DNA of 7,086 bases, taken from contig CADBRK010000018.1 in NCBI GenBank assembly GCA_902797065.1, forward strand, positions 1 to 7,086, read 5' to 3'. Shown here in pieces: positions 4,448 through 7,086 of the stretch; the first letter of the stretch is position 1; each line of letters begins with the position of its first letter. A program made the position numbers and the translations under genes. Origin of the DNA: an uncultured Ruminococcus sp. Its GTDB lineage: Bacteria; Bacillota; Clostridia; Oscillospirales; Acutalibacteraceae. Under the pieces are notes generated by a model. That model saw nothing but the letters and a program-made list of their open reading frames with translations. It searched no databases and was not told the DNA's origin.

Positions 4448-6706
4448 ATGAGAAAGTTATTCAAAAAGATGGTATGCTGTGCATTGCTTGCCGCTGTTGT
4501 AGCGACCGGTGCTGTTTATGCGGCCGATACAAACACACTGACAGCAGGTGCGGCAGAAGCAGACGCAGAGCTTTCCGCAGCGTCAAACGGCATTACGATC
4601 CACTATAAAGACAGTAACGGCGGTGCGCCGACAATGTATTACTGGAACTCTCTGCCCGACAACCTTGAAGTTGAGTATCCGGGCAAAGCTATGACAGCCG
4701 ATCCGAACGAGGGTGACGGCTGGTATACCATGAGTTTTGATAACATCAGCAAGATCAATTTCCTGTTTGTTGTAAACGGCGTACAGTCTGCCGAGATGAC
4801 GCAGACTGCTATGGGCGAGTATTGGTTCAAAGACGGCAAATGGTATAAGAAGAACCCCGATAAGGGCATTGTTGTTTCCGATTGGGAACGTACCGACATG
4901 CGTCAGGATTCCATTTACTTTGTAATCACGACTCGCTTCTATGACGGCGATCCTTCCAACAACGTACACTGCTGGGACGACACAAAAGCAGGCAACCCCG
5001 ATACCGCTCCGGCATGGAGAGGTGATTTCAAGGGCCTTATAGACAAGCTTGACTACATAAAGGCTCTGGGCTTCAGCGCTATCTGGATCACTCCTGTTGT
5101 TGAGAATATGTCAAGCTATGACTATCACGGCTATCATGCCATAGATTTCTCACAGGTTGATCCCCGTTACGAGAGCAGCGGCGCAACGTTCCAGGATCTT
5201 ATTGATGAGTGTCATAAGAAAGACATTAAGGTTATTCAGGACGTTGTTTGGAACCATACATGTAACTTCGGTGAGAGACATCTTGCGCATTGGTTCGACA
5301 AGGATTACAACGCAGATCTCGGTTCGTTCAGTTCGGTAACGATGGTTCCCGATTCCAACCTTTTGAAGAAATTCCCAAATTATGCAAACATGACAGGTGC
5401 CGAGCAGTACCCTGCAAGAATAAATACCTTCAAGAGCGAAGACGGCGATCCGAATAACTATTTCCACCATGACGGAAGTCTTTCATGGGGTTCATATACG
5501 GAGCAGACAGGTCAGATGGCGGATGACTGCGTAGATATTAACACCGAGAACCCCGAGGTTGCAAAATACCTCGTAGACTGCTTCAAGCAGTATGCGGATA
5601 TGGGTGTTGACTGCTTCCGCTTCGATACTGAAAAGCACATCAACCGCTGGACGCTCAACAATGCATACTTCCCCGAATTTATCAATAACTATAAGAACTT
5701 CTATATCTTCGGCGAGGTTTGCGCACGCCGCCGTGAGGTTACTAACGAGGGCGGTCCTTCCGACTCTTCATTCTTCTACACATGGGCAGAGCCTGCTTCT
5801 TCCCCTGCGTGGAGCAATACGGATTGGAAATCAAACTATGATAATGCTATCGAGCATTACGGCACATGGTCAAGCGGATTTGATGAGAGAAGCGATAATG
5901 CATTCCTTAACGGTAATGCTTATCATACACCCGATTACAGCAAGGCTAACGGCACGGGCGTTATTGACTTCCCGATGCACTGGAACTTCTACAGAGCAGG
6001 AGATGCGTTCAATACAGCTGTTGGCGGCGACGCATTGTATAACGACTCTACATGGAATGTTGTATATGTTGACTCTCACGACTACAGCCCGGACGACTGC
6101 CAGGATTACAGATATAATGCAGGCGAAGCAGCTTGGGCAGAGAACATGAGCCTTATGTTCACATTCCGCGGTATTCCTTGTATCTACTACGGCAGTGAGA
6201 TCGAGTTTATGAAAGGTGCACGTATTGATGTGGGTCCCAATGCTCCGCTTGATACAACAGGCCGTGCATACTTCGGTGATAATCTTGAGGGTACTGTTAC
6301 CGCAACCGACTTCGGTGATTATACCGCAAGCGGAGCTGTTGCAGAAACTCTTAAAAAGCCGCTGGCAGTACATCTCCAGAAGCTCAACATGATCAGACGT
6401 GCTGTTCCCGCACTCCAGATGGGTCAGTATTCAACGGAAGGCTGCTCGGGCGGTATGTCTTATAAGCGCCGCTACACCGCTAACGGTGTTGACAGCTATT
6501 GCCTCGTTGCAGTATCCGGTCAGGCTACATTTACGGGCGTTGAAAACGGTAACTACGTTGAGGTTGTAACAGGTACTCCCGTTACGGTTTCTAACGGTAC
6601 ACTTACATCCGATCCTATCGGTCAGGGCAACATGAGATGCTATGTACTCCAGACTGCAGGCGCACCTTCGGGTAAGATCGGTCCGGACGGCACATATCTC
6701 AAGTAA
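4448..6706 (+). CDS. Secreted alpha-amylase family enzyme, CBM26 + GH13
   Basis: A 752-residue extracellular enzyme predicted to cleave alpha-1,4 links in starch or related glucans. Residues 1-25 are a signal peptide (RKLFKK, hydrophobic core, likely cleavage after VYA). Residues about 48-135 look like a CBM26 starch-binding module (MYYW at 63-66, GWY at 91-93, NG at 110-111, GEYWF at 123-127). The GH13 barrel follows from about 152: GFSAIWITPV (208-217), region I DVVWNH (265-270), VDIN (362-365), region II GVDCFRFDTEKH with nucleophile Asp393, region III FGEV with acid/base Glu423, region IV VDSHD with Asp545, and GIPCIYYGSE (575-584). A beta-rich C domain ends with GKIGPDGTYLK. No dockerin, LPXTG, SLH or transmembrane anchor is seen, so it is probably released. 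AAGGAGGA lies 7 bases before the ATG. Exact product pattern and subfamily are uncertain. Confidence 0.93.
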   Translation: MRKLFKKMVCCALLAAVVATGAVYAADTNTLTAGAAEADAELSAASNGITIHYKDSNGGAPTMYYWNSLPDNLEVEYPGKAMTADPNEGDGWYTMSFDNISKINFLFVVNGVQSAEMTQTAMGEYWFKDGKWYKKNPDKGIVVSDWERTDMRQDSIYFVITTRFYDGDPSNNVHCWDDTKAGNPDTAPAWRGDFKGLIDKLDYIKALGFSAIWITPVVENMSSYDYHGYHAIDFSQVDPRYESSGATFQDLIDECHKKDIKVIQDVVWNHTCNFGERHLAHWFDKDYNADLGSFSSVTMVPDSNLLKKFPNYANMTGAEQYPARINTFKSEDGDPNNYFHHDGSLSWGSYTEQTGQMADDCVDINTENPEVAKYLVDCFKQYADMGVDCFRFDTEKHINRWTLNNAYFPEFINNYKNFYIFGEVCARRREVTNEGGPSDSSFFYTWAEPASSPAWSNTDWKSNYDNAIEHYGTWSSGFDERSDNAFLNGNAYHTPDYSKANGTGVIDFPMHWNFYRAGDAFNTAVGGDALYNDSTWNVVYVDSHDYSPDDCQDYRYNAGEAAWAENMSLMFTFRGIPCIYYGSEIEFMKGARIDVGPNAPLDTTGRAYFGDNLEGTVTATDFGDYTASGAVAETLKKPLAVHLQKLNMIRRAVPALQMGQYSTEGCSGGMSYKRRYTANGVDSYCLVAVSGQATFTGVENGNYVEVVTGTPVTVSNGTLTSDPIGQGNMRCYVLQTAGAPSGKIGPDGTYLK

Positions 6707-6726
6707 CAGTATAATAAATCAAATTC

Positions 6727-6767
6727 AAAGGGAGAACCTGCCGATCGGGTTTTCCCTTTTCTTTTTT
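6727..6767 (+). terminator. Strong Rho-independent terminator of the first amylase gene
   Basis: The arms AAAGGGAGAACC (6727-6738) and GGTTTTCCCTTT (6748-6759) form a 12-pair stem with one G-U pair and a 9-base loop, followed by TCTTTTTT. It begins 20 bases after the amylase stop and makes the two starch genes separate transcription units. Confidence 0.88.
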
Positions 6768-6813
6768 AAAAACACACCGTATGTTCACGAAAATATCAGG
6801 TTTCAATGCCGTA

Positions 6814-6834
6814 ATTATTCTATAAACGAATAAT
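6814..6834. repeat. Inverted repeat upstream of the second starch gene
   Basis: ATTATTC and GAATAAT form a perfect 7-base inverted repeat around TATAAAC, 100 bases before the next start codon. It may be an operator or chance in AT-rich DNA. A second AT-only dyad (TAATATT/AATATTA, 6855-6874) lies nearer the promoter. No gene is seen between 6707 and 6933. Confidence 0.3.
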
Positions 6835-6871
6835 ACAACATGGCTTTAGAATTATAATATTTACAGTAATA

Positions 6872-6901
6872 TTAAAAATATCGTTTGATTTTTGTTATAC
6901 T
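6872..6901 (+). promoter_or_regulatory. Predicted extended -10 promoter of the second starch gene
   Basis: TGTTATACT (6893-6901) is an extended -10 element, with TTAAAA (6872-6877) 18 bases upstream as a weak -35. Transcription would start near 6908, giving a leader of about 26 nt. The weak TTAAAA -35 resembles that of the first amylase gene. Confidence 0.45.
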
Positions 6902-6933
6902 TAAATATAGAAAAACATCGGGGAGGAAAACAC

Positions 6934-7086
6934 ATGAAAAAGCTTTTGAAGAAAATTCTGTGCTGTGCTTTGCTTGCTGCAATGGTTGCATCGGGCGGTA
7001 TTGCCGTATCAAACATTAACACTATAACCGCCGACGCAGCGGAAGCAGCGAAAGAGTCCGCCGCGGCAAACGGGATAGTAATTCAC
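6934..7086 (+). CDS. Secreted starch-enzyme paralogue, N-terminal 51 residues (runs off the window)
   Basis: The open frame starts at an ATG preceded by GGGGAGG with 7 bases spacing and continues to the window edge without a stop. Residues 1 to about 25 form a signal peptide (MKKLLKKILCCALLAAMVAS and on). The N-terminus matches that of the amylase upstream at about 32 of 51 aligned positions with one single-residue gap, including KKxxCCALLAA, the alanine-rich mature start and NGIxIH where the CBM26 module begins there. This indicates a paralogue that probably also starts with CBM26. The catalytic domain is out of view, so GH13 activity is inferred only. Two adjacent cysteines in the signal core are too early and lack lipobox context, so a lipoprotein is unlikely. 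Confidence 0.85.
   Translation, partial: MKKLLKKILCCALLAAMVASGGIAVSNINTITADAAEAAKESAAANGIVIH

Noticed and set aside
4466..4486. Lipoprotein signal based on the Cys pair in the amylase signal peptide
   Set aside because: The cysteines lie at residues 10-11, before the hydrophobic core ends, without a lipobox; an ordinary signal peptidase site fits after VYA.

Overview
The window looks like chromosomal DNA from an anaerobic gut Bacillota of the class Clostridia, close to the Ruminococcus / [Eubacterium] siraeum group. This placement is inferred from strong AGGAGG-type ribosome binding sites, sigma-A-like promoters, AT-rich intergenic gaps, Clostridia-type CobW proteins and secreted starch-degrading enzymes of the CBM26 + GH13 kind. 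No RNA gene, insertion sequence, CRISPR array or phage gene was seen, and no gap between genes exceeds about 240 bases.

Left part (1-1060, minus strand): a serine O-acetyltransferase gene (cysE/epsC type), driven by a near-perfect sigma-A promoter, overlaps by ATGA the first codons of a HAD-superfamily hydrolase that runs off the window. Together they form a small cysteine-biosynthesis transcription unit. Middle left (1089-3329, minus strand): a two-gene operon of COG0523/CobW-type P-loop GTPases. The upstream gene is a metal chaperone with the CxCC motif and a histidine tract carrying 41 His in 72 residues. The downstream gene is a divergent GTPase that has lost CxCC and carries a C-terminal domain resembling that of TIGR03943/UPF0703 (DUF1980) proteins. 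A hairpin terminator ends the operon just upstream of the cysE promoter.

Centre (3241-4212): a divergent intergenic region with a perfect 8-3-8 inverted repeat between two back-to-back promoters, followed by a monocistronic short-chain dehydrogenase/reductase gene on the plus strand.

Right part (4213-7086, plus strand): a secreted 752-residue alpha-amylase-family enzyme with an N-terminal starch-binding module and all GH13 conserved regions, a strong terminator, then the first 51 codons of a second secreted protein whose start closely resembles that of the amylase, indicating a tandem pair of starch enzymes. The first amylase has a dyad over its likely -10 element, a candidate site for carbohydrate-responsive control.

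The most unusual items are the GTPase/DUF1980-like fusion paired with a His-rich CobW chaperone, the perfect dyad in their divergent promoter region, and the tandem amylases. None is proof of a wholly new system; the metal-chaperone pair is the best candidate for one.
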